Source: Victivallales bacterium (GTDB taxonomy: Bacteria; Verrucomicrobiota; Lentisphaeria; Oligosphaerales; Oligosphaeraceae). From it: a stretch of 64,000 bases of DNA. Below, piece after piece: positions 42,962 to 52,125 of the stretch. Location of the stretch: assembly GCA_017554445.1 (NCBI GenBank), contig JAFZIJ010000059.1, positions 23,824-87,823 of the forward strand. Direction: 5' to 3'. Numbering within the stretch: position 1 is the first letter of the stretch; the number at the start of each line of letters is the position of its first letter. The notes under the pieces were generated by a model. The model was given only the letters and a program-made list of their open reading frames with translations. It made no database searches and had not been told where the DNA came from. The position numbers were made by a program, and so were the translations under genes.

Positions 42962-44287
42962 TCACAGGCCAAGAACGCCAGGGGCCAGATAATACAGACG
43001 GCCAGGCTGCAACTGAACCGCGGCGGCCTTCATCAATGGATTGTCCGTCGAACGCATCTCTATAATACTGTCCCAGAATCGGTTGCGAACGCCATAACGG
43101 ACGACGCACGGCTTCTCCACGTTCCCCAGTTCCCGTGCCTTCGCCAACGCCTCCTCCATACCGCCCAATTCGTCAATCAGCCCCAATTCCAAGGCCCGTG
43201 CGCCGCTTACAACGCGGCCATCTGCGAATTCCGCATGGCGGACGGCATTTTCATCCGCATACGCAGGACGCCCTGCGGCCACGATTTTCGCGAATTCGCC
43301 AAATGATTCGTCGATATGCTGTTGTAGATACGATTTCTCCGCATCGGTCATGTCGCGCATCATTGACATCATGTCCTTCATGTTGCCGGATTTGATGACG
43401 ACCGGCTTGACGCCGATCTTTTCCGCCAAACCACTGATATTATAGGAAGACATGATGACGCCGACGCTGCCCGTCATCGTCATCCGATTCGCGACGATCC
43501 AATCGCCGCCGGCGGCCAGATAATAGCCGCCGCTCGCACCGAGGCTGTGCATGCACGTCACGATTTTCTTTCCAGAAGCGCGGCAATCCTGCATCGCCTT
43601 GTGGATTTCATCCGTCGCGACAATCTCGCCGCCAGGTGAATCCATGTCCAGAACAATCGCCGCCACATTCTTGTTCTTCTTCAATTCCTGGAATATCTTG
43701 CAAAGATCTCCGGCTGAAGCTATACCCGTTGCGCCACGACCGCGCATGATGATGCCTTTCACATCGACCACCGCGATTTCACGCTTGCTGTCGGTTTTCA
43801 CGATGACACGACGCGTCAGATCGCCTTTCGCCGTCAACTCGCTGCCGCCCAATGAAGTGGAGACTTCGCCAATCTGCGTATCAACAAACGATCCCAGGCA
43901 TGCCACAAGAGCGCCTATACCGACAATCGCCAAAATCAGCAGCAAAATGAAGAAGATGAGAACGGCGATCAGAAAGCCCCACAACCATCCATGGGAACGC
44001 TTTCCTGCATATGGGCAGACGACTGGCCCGAAACGATGATACGTCGTATGCGGCGGTTGCGGAGGTTGTTGCGGCGGGATCTGGTAATAGCCGCTATTCG
44101 ACGGAGGTTGTTGCGGCGGAGCCTGGTAGTAGCCACCTTGAGGCGGAACTTGCTGGCGGTAGTCCTGCTGCATGTTGACAGGCGTCGCCATCGGCGGCGG
44201 CGCGGCGTTGCAGCCCGCCGGCTGTGCCATGGCCGGATTTTCCTGCGTTCTCTGATTGTCCAATGGCTGCCCGTTCTGTTCGCTCAT
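42962..44287 (-). CDS. sppA: Signal peptide peptidase SppA-type serine protease (S49)
   Basis: A 441-residue inner-membrane protease. A Pro/Gln-rich cytoplasmic N-terminus with GYYQAPPQQPP/GYYQIPPQQPP repeats precedes one membrane helix (about 100-130). The S49 domain has VLDMDSPGGEIVATDEIHKA, MHSLGASGGYYLAAG (nucleophile Ser) and VIKSGNMKDMMSMM (general-base Lys). It is a single-domain SppA36-type enzyme that cleaves leftover signal peptides or membrane proteins. The N-terminal repeats are unusual. GGAGGAAG five bases before the ATG at 44287 sets the start; an ATG six codons upstream is less well placed. Confidence 0.9.
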   Translation of the reverse strand: MSEQNGQPLDNQRTQENPAMAQPAGCNAAPPPMATPVNMQQDYRQQVPPQGGYYQAPPQQPPSNSGYYQIPPQQPPQPPHTTYHRFGPVVCPYAGKRSHGWLWGFLIAVLIFFILLLILAIVGIGALVACLGSFVDTQIGEVSTSLGGSELTAKGDLTRRVIVKTDSKREIAVVDVKGIIMRGRGATGIASAGDLCKIFQELKKNKNVAAIVLDMDSPGGEIVATDEIHKAMQDCRASGKKIVTCMHSLGASGGYYLAAGGDWIVANRMTMTGSVGVIMSSYNISGLAEKIGVKPVVIKSGNMKDMMSMMRDMTDAEKSYLQQHIDESFGEFAKIVAAGRPAYADENAVRHAEFADGRVVSGARALELGLIDELGGMEEALAKARELGNVEKPCVVRYGVRNRFWDSIIEMRSTDNPLMKAAAVQLQPGRLYYLAPGVLGL

Positions 44288-44353
44288 ATTGTCTTCCTCC
44301 GACATATTTCGTTTTGAATGGCCCTGTGGCGCAGAGCCAGCGGCTTCCGCACA

Positions 44354-45229
44354 TTATGGATTGTTTTGTTTCGGCGCCGTGTCTTTCAAATTGTAGTCTT
44401 TTCCCTGCTGCGCAACACGCGCATGCTCGACCTTCAGATAACCAGATGCGCGGCTCAACTGCGGATAGCCGCCATCCGCCACATAATACATTTGCTGCCG
44501 CAGTTTCACGACTTCGCCGATCATGCTGTAAACAGAATATGAATACAAATGCGGCGCGACCTGTATGAGTATATGGATCGCGCTCGATCCATCGACATCC
44601 ATTTGCGGGACGGATGAGCCCATGAACGGTCCTAACCGGAAGACACCATAGACCAGTTCGTCGTCCTCCACCCGCAAACACCACATGCTTCCGACCGAAT
44701 CTGTGAACTGGATTAGTTTCACCTTCACATTGCGGATCTGGTCCGTCTCCTTTTTCATCGGCAGGCCGATGACCTTCTCCTTGATGACGTTCCCTTCCTT
44801 CACTTCAACGAGAATCGGCTCCGACGCACAAACGTGCGGCAACCGATGATGCTCGATTCGAGCCTCGATCTTATAGACATCCGGCCGTTGCATGTCGAAC
44901 AGCGTGTTGATGTCCAGAATAAGCTCGCGGTTCAGGCCAGGAGCGAGAATGATGTCCTGCATGGGATTGGCGGTAACATCAAGGCATTTGACCATCTGGC
45001 CGGACTGGCGGCGGACGACAAACGTCAACTTCCCGCGTTCAGTCGAGTCAGCCCCGCCGAAAACAAGCGTGTTGCCGCTGTAGTTGCGCACGGTCAACCG
45101 TAGTTTCACGCGTTCATAGCGAAGATAGCAACTTTGCTCGGACTCAAGTTTCATGCCCAGTTGAGCATGCGCGCCAATGCCCAGCAGCATCATGGCACCC
45201 GCTATAACCAATAATTTCCGATAAGCCAT
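44354..45229 (-). CDS. Exported protein, unknown function
   Basis: A 291-residue protein with a signal peptide (MAYRKLLVIAGAMMLLGIGAHA). The next 130 residues have a beta-rich, Ig-like or BsuPI-like pattern: LESEQSCYLRYERVKLRLTV, GNTLVFGG, GLNRELILDI and VYKIEARIEH. The rest is unassigned. I do not recognise a family. AGGAG six bases upstream supports the ATG at 45229; a second in-frame ATG at 45277 overlaps the GT9 stop and would spoil the signal peptide. It lies between the GT9 and SppA genes in the same direction. Confidence 0.7.
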   Translation of the reverse strand: MAYRKLLVIAGAMMLLGIGAHAQLGMKLESEQSCYLRYERVKLRLTVRNYSGNTLVFGGADSTERGKLTFVVRRQSGQMVKCLDVTANPMQDIILAPGLNRELILDINTLFDMQRPDVYKIEARIEHHRLPHVCASEPILVEVKEGNVIKEKVIGLPMKKETDQIRNVKVKLIQFTDSVGSMWCLRVEDDELVYGVFRLGPFMGSSVPQMDVDGSSAIHILIQVAPHLYSYSVYSMIGEVVKLRQQMYYVADGGYPQLSRASGYLKVEHARVAQQGKDYNLKDTAPKQNNP

Positions 45230-45273
45230 CTTGTTCTCCTTTTTATTCCGGTCTCTTTTCCAAATGCCACATT

Positions 45274-46320
45274 TCATGAATGTTGCGGACTTTCAGTTTT
45301 TTCCAACGCGGCAAGCAACGCCTTCGCCACCGTTTCTGCGTCCGTCCAATTATTGCATTTGACCCCTTGCAAAGGACATTGTTTCTTGAAACATGGACTT
45401 TTAGGACATCCGCTCCGAAAAACCACATGCAGGCCAGACCCATACGGACCTGTCAGCACGGGATCCGTTGCTCCAAACAACGCGACGCAGGGCTTTTTCA
45501 ACGCCGCCGCGATATGCATGGGGCCACTGTCGTTCGTCAGCAGTGCATCGCTTCTCGCCAACAGCCCGACAAGCCCCGTCATGTTGCTTTTTCCCGCCAG
45601 ATTCAACGGTTTCGCCTTATTGCAACTGGACACGACCTGCTCGCAGAGAGGCCGCTCATCAGGAGCACCCAGCAACCATATCCGCACAGTGCCCCGTATG
45701 CTTGAAACAGTATCCAATATGGCGGAGAAAAATTCCGTCGGCCAGTTCTTGCTCGGCCATCTGGATGAACATCCGACTGCCATGACAGGACCATCTCCAT
45801 TGCATTCCGCAAGCAATTCGTCCGCTTTCTCCAGCCACTCCGGATTGACGTTCAAGTCCGGAATCTGCAATTCTCCGCAGCCTGGAAACGCCTGCCGCAC
45901 AAGATCGCCGTTTTTCTCCACGGCATGGCGATGCTTTTCCACTGGCGCATACTTTTCAGTATAGAACAACGGAGAGAATTCACGTCCCGTTGAAAAACCA
46001 ATTCGTCGCGGTGCACGGCTTGCCCATGACATCAGTCCGCTTCGCAAAAGTCCTTGAAAATCAATGGATACGTCATATTGTTCCTTTCGCAGATCTTCTA
46101 TAAACGCCTTTCGTGCGTCTCCATGCCAGATACGCGAACGCGGGAATTTGACGATCCGATCGACGCCTGGAAACATTCCGAGAATGCCCGCCAGACTGTC
46201 GTTCACCACCCATGTCAACGATTCCAGTTCGCTTCCAAGATGGCGTCGAAGCATGTCAACCGCTGGAAACGCGTGAACCACGTCTCCCAAGCTGCTTGGT
46301 TTTATAACCAGTAACCTCAC
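45274..46320 (-). CDS. Glycosyltransferase family 9, LPS heptosyltransferase-like
   Basis: A 348-residue GT-B enzyme of the heptosyltransferase family. LLVIKPSSLGDVVHAFPAVD at the start, IDFQGLLRSGLMSW, and the donor-site block ARSDALLTNDSGPMHIAAAL (D-x-GPxHxA) plus KKPCVALFGATDP are characteristic. It transfers a heptose from an ADP-heptose-type donor to LPS core, which fits the RfaE2 domain encoded at 33-34 kb. Whether it is heptosyltransferase I or II cannot be told. It starts with GTG at 46320, with AAAGGAG upstream. It suggests a Gram-negative envelope with heptose-containing LPS. Confidence 0.93.
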   Translation of the reverse strand: MRLLVIKPSSLGDVVHAFPAVDMLRRHLGSELESLTWVVNDSLAGILGMFPGVDRIVKFPRSRIWHGDARKAFIEDLRKEQYDVSIDFQGLLRSGLMSWASRAPRRIGFSTGREFSPLFYTEKYAPVEKHRHAVEKNGDLVRQAFPGCGELQIPDLNVNPEWLEKADELLAECNGDGPVMAVGCSSRWPSKNWPTEFFSAILDTVSSIRGTVRIWLLGAPDERPLCEQVVSSCNKAKPLNLAGKSNMTGLVGLLARSDALLTNDSGPMHIAAALKKPCVALFGATDPVLTGPYGSGLHVVFRSGCPKSPCFKKQCPLQGVKCNNWTDAETVAKALLAALEKTESPQHS

Positions 46321-46347
46321 GGTTGACTCCTTTCTACTTTTTATTGT

Positions 46348-47097
46348 TTATCGTCCGACTGCGAGACGATCTGCAAGACGTTGCGGCAAGCCCGCGTCGA
46401 TGATTTTCTGCTGCGTCGTCGCGATGTCGTATTCGACGCGATACAGCCGTACGAGCGATTCTTCAGGCGAAAACACCGCGAACGCCGCCCGTGGGTCGCC
46501 GTCGCGCGGTTGTCCGACGCTTCCGACATTGATGAGATACTTCCTGTTCTGGCCGATCTGGACGCTTTCATAGAAACCGCCCGTAATCGTCAAGTCGTTC
46601 TTTTCAAATGCCAACGGCACATGCGTATGCCCCATGAAACAGATGGCGAAAATCTGATACTGGAAGCAGGTTTCCGCGCTGAAACGGTCAAAAATGTACC
46701 CCCAGCCGCTAGGGATGTCCAATGTCCCATGAACCAGTTGGAAGCGACCAAAACGCGGCAGAGCGCAATGCAGCGTGTAGGGCAATGTCCGTAGCCATTC
46801 CATGTCCGCCGGGCCCAATTGCTTGCGCGTCCATTCCACGGCGGCGGCCGCCAGAGGATTGAAGCCTAGCGTCTCTTTTCCATTGGAGACATATTCGTCA
46901 TGGTTGCCTTTCACGACGCCGACCAAATCCTCGCCCAACCCTCTCAAAATATCCAGACATTCCTTCGGATTCGCATTGTAACCTACGACATCGCCAATAC
47001 ATGCGTATTTTTCAACGCCAAGCTCGCGGCATGCCTCCAAAACAGCCTCAAGGGCTTCCAGATTTCCGTGTATGTCACCTAAAATCGCGTATTTCAT
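46348..47097 (-). CDS. Metallophosphoesterase (calcineurin-like)
   Basis: A 249-residue phosphoesterase. The two-metal site is clear: GDIHGN (residues 8-13), GDVVGYNANP, VKGNHDEYV and GHTHVPLAFEK. The close spacing and GYNANP block resemble the YfcE/MJ0936 type, which cleaves phosphodiesters such as 2',3'-cAMP or related substrates. The physiological substrate is unknown. It sits 27 bases upstream of the GT9 gene and downstream of the DUF711 gene in the same direction, but no functional link is evident. Confidence 0.93.
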   Translation of the reverse strand: MKYAILGDIHGNLEALEAVLEACRELGVEKYACIGDVVGYNANPKECLDILRGLGEDLVGVVKGNHDEYVSNGKETLGFNPLAAAAVEWTRKQLGPADMEWLRTLPYTLHCALPRFGRFQLVHGTLDIPSGWGYIFDRFSAETCFQYQIFAICFMGHTHVPLAFEKNDLTITGGFYESVQIGQNRKYLINVGSVGQPRDGDPRAAFAVFSPEESLVRLYRVEYDIATTQQKIIDAGLPQRLADRLAVGR

Positions 47098-47122
47098 AGT
47101 ATCCGTTCTGTCATCTCGGATG

Positions 47123-48502
47123 TTAATTGTTCAAACTGTGGATCGGGGCGGGAATATGACCGCCGTATTGAATGAAACGTGCGGATTTGCCGACGTTCGG
47201 TACAGGCATGACTGTCCCGCCGCCAAACAGGCCGCCGAATTCGACGCGGTCGCCGGCCGTCTTTCCGGGCACGGGAATAAACCGCACGGCCGTCGTCTTC
47301 TTGTTGATCATGCCGATCGCCATTTCATCGGCGATCATGGCGCTCAATGTCTCCGCCGGCGTGTCGCCCGGCAAAGCGAGCATGTCCAGACCGACGGAGC
47401 AAACACATGTCATCGCCTCAAGCTTCTCGACGCTCAGTTCGCCACGTTCAGCGGCTCCCGCCAAGGCGGAATCTTCCAAAACAGGAATGAATGCGCCGCT
47501 CAAGCCGCCGACGGATTGTGACGCAAATGCCCCGCCCTTCTTCACGGCGTCGTTCAACATCGCGATGCACGCCGTTGATCCAGGCGCTCCAATTGCATCC
47601 AATCCAAGCATATAGAGGATTTCACCGATACTGTCGCCAACCTTCGGCGTCGGTGCCAACGATAAATCAACAATACCAAAACCAATGCCCAGCCGTTTGG
47701 CGACTTCACGTCCGATCAGCTCGCCGCACCGCGTCACGCGGCAACTCGTCTGCTTGATCTCCTCCGCCAAATCGTCCAGGCCGAGATTTTCCGCTCCGTC
47801 TCGTTCAATCCTCCGTTCCAACGCTCTACGAACAACGCCCGGGCCGCTGACACCGACGTTGATGACGACTTCCGGTTCGCCATGGCCATGGTACGCTCCC
47901 GCCATGAACGGATTGTCTTCCGGCTGGTTCGTGAAAACCACCAATTTTGCACATGCGAAACCGTCCTGTTCGCGGCTGCCTTCCGCCAGCTGCTTGATGA
48001 TCTTTCCAAGCTTGCCGACTGCCGTCATGTTAATGCCCGCCCGGCTGGAGCCGACATTGATGGACGCACAGACTTTTCCCGTCGAAAGCAACGCCTGCGG
48101 AAGTGTCTCCATCAGAATGTCATCCGCCGCACTCGCGCCTTTCTGAACCTGCGCGCTGTATCCGCCGATGAAATCCACGCCGACCGACCGCGCGGCCTGA
48201 TCCATCGCCTTCGCCAACGCGACAAATCCCGCCGCGTCATGGCCAGCCGCCACGTCGGCGGCCGGACTGACGGCCAGACGTTTGTTCACAATCGGCACAC
48301 CGTATTTCGTCACAATCTGATCACAGACATCCACCAAATCACCGGCGTACTTTTCAATCTTGTTGACGACGCGACGGCACATGACATCGACGTCCTGGTG
48401 GCGGCAGTCCAGCAGATTGATGCCCATGGTGATGGTTCGCACGTCCAGATTGTCCTTCTGGATCATGCCAACCGTACTGATGATTTGATCGGAACGCATC
48501 AT
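47123..48502 (-). CDS. PFL family protein (UPF0210/DUF711)
   Basis: A 459-residue protein of the UPF0210 family, often annotated as PFL-like though it lacks a glycyl radical motif. Family blocks: IISTVGMIQKDNLDVRTITM, VTKYGVPIVNKRLAVSP, FIGGYSAQVQKGAS and DIMVINVGVSGPGV-like VVINVGVSGPGVVRRAL. Its enzymatic activity is not known. It is found in anaerobes and some pathogens. AGGAG upstream of the ATG at 48502 supports the start. It follows the GDPD gene by 27 bases in the same direction. Confidence 0.93.
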   Translation of the reverse strand: MMRSDQIISTVGMIQKDNLDVRTITMGINLLDCRHQDVDVMCRRVVNKIEKYAGDLVDVCDQIVTKYGVPIVNKRLAVSPAADVAAGHDAAGFVALAKAMDQAARSVGVDFIGGYSAQVQKGASAADDILMETLPQALLSTGKVCASINVGSSRAGINMTAVGKLGKIIKQLAEGSREQDGFACAKLVVFTNQPEDNPFMAGAYHGHGEPEVVINVGVSGPGVVRRALERRIERDGAENLGLDDLAEEIKQTSCRVTRCGELIGREVAKRLGIGFGIVDLSLAPTPKVGDSIGEILYMLGLDAIGAPGSTACIAMLNDAVKKGGAFASQSVGGLSGAFIPVLEDSALAGAAERGELSVEKLEAMTCVCSVGLDMLALPGDTPAETLSAMIADEMAIGMINKKTTAVRFIPVPGKTAGDRVEFGGLFGGGTVMPVPNVGKSARFIQYGGHIPAPIHSLNN

Positions 48503-48529
48503 TTGTAATCGTCTCCTGACGTCTGATTA

Positions 48530-49297
48530 TCAACGCTTTTCCCTCTCTTTCACGACATCCAGCATGACCAGCGGGGCATCCGCGTAGATGCGGAACACAC
48601 CCATGTCCAGCAGTTGCCGCATCTTCTCCGCATCGCCGATGTTCCACGCTCCAGGCAGAACGCCCGCCGCGCGGATCTTCGCGCATTTCTCCGCCGTCAC
48701 ATACAGATGGTGCATCACCAGCTCCTGGAAGCCGTTGGTGCGACATACATCTATATAGTCCTCCACTGGCACATCTTTCTTACCGACATCGTAGAAAACG
48801 TACGTTTCCGGCAGAAATTTGCGAATGTCGATCAGCCGCTGCAACGTCCCTTCGTTGAAGCCTGTCCATTCGACGGCACCCGCCCGTCTGACGACGCGAG
48901 CCACTTCCTCCGCGATGCCGTCCGCCTTCAGTTGGATGGAAAAACGCGCCTTTTTCGTCCAAAGAATCATCTGCAACGCCTCTTCCAACGTCGGAATCAC
49001 CGTGCGCGGACAAGCCGCCGCATCAAGATTATGCGCCATTCTGTAGGAATGGCTGAAATCCAGTTCGCGCAGTTCTTTCAGCGTCGATTCGGCGATCACG
49101 AGATTCGCGTCCGCCGTCCGCCCAGTCGTCGCGTCATGGCAAAGAACGGCGACGCCGTCTTTCGTCAGATGGACATCCGTCTCCACCCAATCCGCTCCGC
49201 AAACCGCTCCGGCCGCAAAGCCGGGCAGCGTGTTTTCCGGATAATGGACGGGTTCGCCGCGATGCGCCGTCACGCCGTTATGCATGAATGTCGCCAT
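48530..49297 (-). CDS. Glycerophosphodiester phosphodiesterase
   Basis: A 255-residue cytoplasmic hydrolase. The catalytic region is visible in TAHRGEPVHYPENTLPGF (His-Arg and Glu), GADWVETDVHLTKDG (Glu and Asp metal ligands) and LCHDATTGRT (His). It releases glycerol-3-phosphate from glycerophosphodiesters of phospholipid turnover. Length and motif spacing match the small bacterial GDPD class. The start ATG at 49297 has a weak AGGAT site. It is followed by DUF711 with a short gap. It lies after a 63-bp heptamer repeat that separates it from glycogen phosphorylase. Confidence 0.93.
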   Translation of the reverse strand: MATFMHNGVTAHRGEPVHYPENTLPGFAAGAVCGADWVETDVHLTKDGVAVLCHDATTGRTADANLVIAESTLKELRELDFSHSYRMAHNLDAAACPRTVIPTLEEALQMILWTKKARFSIQLKADGIAEEVARVVRRAGAVEWTGFNEGTLQRLIDIRKFLPETYVFYDVGKKDVPVEDYIDVCRTNGFQELVMHHLYVTAEKCAKIRAAGVLPGAWNIGDAEKMRQLLDMGVFRIYADAPLVMLDVVKEREKR

Positions 49298-49358
49298 ATT
49301 AGGTTAATCCTTACTTTTATATGATAAAAGCTTTTTCAGTCTCCCGCTAATGCTTTTC

Positions 49359-49421
49359 CCATAAGCCATAAGCCATAAGCCATAAGCCATAAGCCATAAG
49401 CCATAGGCCATAAGCCATAAG
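49359..49421 (-). repeat. Nine tandem copies of the heptamer CTTATGG
   Basis: On the minus strand the unit is CTTATGG, nine copies in a row with one variant (CCTATGG). It lies between the glycogen phosphorylase stop and the GDPD start, outside coding sequence. Directly before it (on the minus strand) is a GCCGCC-ATC-GGCGGC-type hairpin at the phosphorylase stop. The same heptamer, degenerate, opens intergenic repeat copies 1 and 2. Confidence 0.9.
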
Positions 49422-49437
49422 CGCCGCCATCGGCGGC

Positions 49438-51933
49438 TCAAATCAAAGGTTTGAGATTCCAGATTTCCTTCGCGTAGTCCGAAATCGTCCGGTCGCTGGA
49501 GAACTTGCCCGAACGGGCGATGTTGATCAGCGACTTCCGCAACCACGTCTTGCGGTCGCGATAGAGTTCATCCACTTTCGCCTGAATGTCGATATACGAA
49601 CGCAAATCCTTGAGAACGAGATAGAAATCTTTGTCCATCAACGTATGCACCAATCCGTCGTATTCGCCTGGCTCCGCCATGCTGAACACGTTCGTGCGGA
49701 TGTTGTCGATGGCGCGGCGGATTTCCGCATCGCTGTCATAGACATCCCATGCGCGGTAGTTTTTACGCGTTTCTTCAACTTCTTCCGTACGAAGGCCGAA
49801 GATGAAGATGTTCTCTTCACCGACTTCGTCGTAGATCTCCACGTTGGCGCCGTCCATCGTGCCGACGGTCAGCGCGCCATTGAGCATCAGTTTCATGTTG
49901 CCCGTTCCGGAAGCCTCCGTTCCCGCCAGCGAAATCTGCTCGCTGACCTCCGCGGCCGGCATGATCTTTTCCGCCAACGAGACGCGATAATCCGGCAGGA
50001 AGACGACTTTCAGCTTTTCATTCAGACGCGAATTGCTGTTCACGGCCTCCGCGACATGGTTGATGAGGCTGATGATTTTCTTCGCGATGGCGTAGCCAGG
50101 AGCCGCCTTGCCAGCGAAAATGAACGTGCGCGGAACCATGTCATAGTCCGGATCGTCGATCAGACGGTTGTACAGGATGATGATGTACAGGGCGAGCATC
50201 AGCTGCCGTTTGTATTCATGGATTCGCTTCACTTGCACGTCGAACAACGAATTCGGATTGACGCGGATGCCTGTCGTCTCGCTGATGACATCCGCCAGAT
50301 TCTTTTTGTTTTCCAGCTTGATTGCAGCGAGTTTTTCAAGGAAGGCATCGTCATCAAGAAATTCTTCCAGTTTACGCAGTTGTGCCAAATCGCAGATCCA
50401 TCCGTCTCCGATTTTCTCCGTAATCAGTTTGGACAATTCCGGATTGGACAGCAACAGCCAGCGGCGCTGCGTAATGCCGTTCGTCATGTTCGTGAATTTC
50501 TCCGGATTCATCTCCGCGAAGTCACGGAACAAATGCTGTTTGAGAATCTCCGAATGGATTTTCGCGACGCCGTTGACCTTCTTCGAGCCGATGACCGCCA
50601 GATGCGCCATGCGGATATTTTTGCCATGATCTTCGTCAAAGACGCTCATCCGACGGATGCGATCCGTATCGCCCGGATACATGGAACGGACAAGCCCCAA
50701 GAAGCGGAAGTTGATTTCGCCGATGATCTGGACATGGCGCGGCAGCAGTTTCCGCATCAGATCAAGCCCCCATGTCTCCAACGCTTCCGGAAGAATCGTG
50801 TGGTTCGTGTAACCGACGCATGCGGTTGTGATCCGCCATGCATCATCCCACTCCATCTCGTTCTCATCGATCAAGATACGCATGAGTTCGGGAATCACGA
50901 GCGTGGGATGCGTATCGTTCAATTGCATGAAGACTTTCTCCGGCAGCGTATCCAGCGTGTTTTCACGAATCACATGGCGACGCAGGATGTCCTGCAACGT
51001 GCAGGAGACGAAGAAGTACTGCTGACGCAAGCGAAGCTCCTTGCCCTGCTCCGTGTTGTCGTTCGGATACAGGACTTTCGTCAACGTCTCCGCCTTCATC
51101 TTGTTCATGACGGCGCCAGCGTATTCGCCGCGATTGAAGTTCTCCAAGTCAATTTCATTGTAAGCCTTTGCGGACCAGAGGCGAAGCGTATTGACCGTTT
51201 TGCCGCCGTAACCGACCACAGGAATGTCATACGGAATGCCGCACACATGCTCATCCGCTTCCCACCGCCAGATTTCACGGCCGTTTTCACGCAAAACCAT
51301 CGGCCGACCGCCGAACTGGACATGGACCTGGTTCTCCGAACGCATGACCTCCCATGGATAACCGATGCCAACCCAGTTGTCGGGCTCTTCCAACTGTTCG
51401 CCTTTTTCCAGCCGCTGACGGAAGATGCCGAAGTCGTAGCGCAAGCCGTATCCATAGCACGGTAAGCCCATCGTCGCCATGGAATCCATGAAGCATGCGG
51501 CGAGACGGCCTAGGCCGCCGTTACCGAGCCCTGCATCGGCTTCGCATGCGCAAAGGTTCTCCCACTTCATCCCCTGCTCCTTCAGAGCCGCCTCGCAGGC
51601 GTCCTTCAGGCCGAGATTGATGATGTTGTTCGTGATGAGACGCCCGATCAGATATTCCAGCGATAGATAATAGACTTCGCGGGAATTCGCGTTGTGACAC
51701 GTTTCCAGCCACCGACGCCACCGCAAGATGATCTGGTCACGAATGGCATATGAAAACGCCAGATAGCGCATTTGCTCCGTCAGGCGAAGCGGATTCGCGC
51801 CAAGCGTATAGCGCAAATGGAAAATATAGCCAGTGCGGAAGATTTGCACCTGTTTGTCGAAACTGGCGTTCTCCACGTCGATTTCGTTGGTGATCATCTT
51901 CATGATATCATTGTTGTTCAGTTTCTTCTTCAT
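49438..51933 (-). CDS. glgP: Glycogen/starch phosphorylase
   Basis: An 831-residue enzyme that splits glycogen with phosphate to give glucose 1-phosphate, using pyridoxal phosphate. The PLP-lysine block EASGTGNMKLMLNGALTVGT is near residue 680, and LGNGGLGRLAACFMDSMAT, LNDTHPTLVIPELMRI, NMTNGITQRRWLLLSNP and KRIHEYKRQLM are family signatures. Length is normal. The frame is open 61 codons upstream but non-homologous; AGGAG upstream of the ATG at 51933 sets the start. A candidate promoter lies at 52016-52045. No other glycogen gene is in the window. Confidence 0.97.
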   Translation of the reverse strand: MKKKLNNNDIMKMITNEIDVENASFDKQVQIFRTGYIFHLRYTLGANPLRLTEQMRYLAFSYAIRDQIILRWRRWLETCHNANSREVYYLSLEYLIGRLITNNIINLGLKDACEAALKEQGMKWENLCACEADAGLGNGGLGRLAACFMDSMATMGLPCYGYGLRYDFGIFRQRLEKGEQLEEPDNWVGIGYPWEVMRSENQVHVQFGGRPMVLRENGREIWRWEADEHVCGIPYDIPVVGYGGKTVNTLRLWSAKAYNEIDLENFNRGEYAGAVMNKMKAETLTKVLYPNDNTEQGKELRLRQQYFFVSCTLQDILRRHVIRENTLDTLPEKVFMQLNDTHPTLVIPELMRILIDENEMEWDDAWRITTACVGYTNHTILPEALETWGLDLMRKLLPRHVQIIGEINFRFLGLVRSMYPGDTDRIRRMSVFDEDHGKNIRMAHLAVIGSKKVNGVAKIHSEILKQHLFRDFAEMNPEKFTNMTNGITQRRWLLLSNPELSKLITEKIGDGWICDLAQLRKLEEFLDDDAFLEKLAAIKLENKKNLADVISETTGIRVNPNSLFDVQVKRIHEYKRQLMLALYIIILYNRLIDDPDYDMVPRTFIFAGKAAPGYAIAKKIISLINHVAEAVNSNSRLNEKLKVVFLPDYRVSLAEKIMPAAEVSEQISLAGTEASGTGNMKLMLNGALTVGTMDGANVEIYDEVGEENIFIFGLRTEEVEETRKNYRAWDVYDSDAEIRRAIDNIRTNVFSMAEPGEYDGLVHTLMDKDFYLVLKDLRSYIDIQAKVDELYRDRKTWLRKSLINIARSGKFSSDRTISDYAKEIWNLKPLI

Positions 51934-52015
51934 ATTGATCGGTCTCCTTTTCCCGATTGGTTTTCCTGATTGTCTCTTGTCCCATGGACGTATCCAATTC
52001 GTTTGGGCTAACCTA

Positions 52016-52045
52016 ATAATATGAAGGCTGCAAGAAAAAAAACAA
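52016..52045 (-). promoter_or_regulatory. Candidate promoter of glgP
   Basis: Read leftward: TTGTTT (52045-52040), 18 bp, TATTAT (52021-52016), about 83 bases before the glgP ATG. The sequence around it is AT-rich. Matches are partial; no regulator site is evident. Confidence 0.35.
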
Positions 52046-52094
52046 ACTTTTCCACCCTTTGATTTGGAAGTTTCTCTTGGTTCAATCATGGGTG

Positions 52095-52118
52095 GCATGA
52101 TGGTGATCGCCATCATGC
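52095..52118. terminator. Perfect 9-bp hairpin between GNAT and glgP
   Basis: GCATGATGG (52095-52103) and CCATCATGC (52110-52118) form a 9-bp stem with a 6-nt loop, 8 bases after the leftward GNAT stop. A T-run is lacking, so it may be a weak terminator or an RNA-stabilising hairpin for the GNAT transcript. Confidence 0.4.
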
Positions 52119-52125
52119 TTTGCTC

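Noticed and set aside
49359..49421. CRISPR array
   Set aside because: The units are only 7 bp and contiguous with no spacers, and no cas genes are in the window.
49645..51465. 606-codon open frame on the plus strand, opposite glgP
   Set aside because: It lies wholly antisense to glycogen phosphorylase, whose frame is clearly homologous. Long antisense frames arise here from codon bias, and the peptide shows no family motif.
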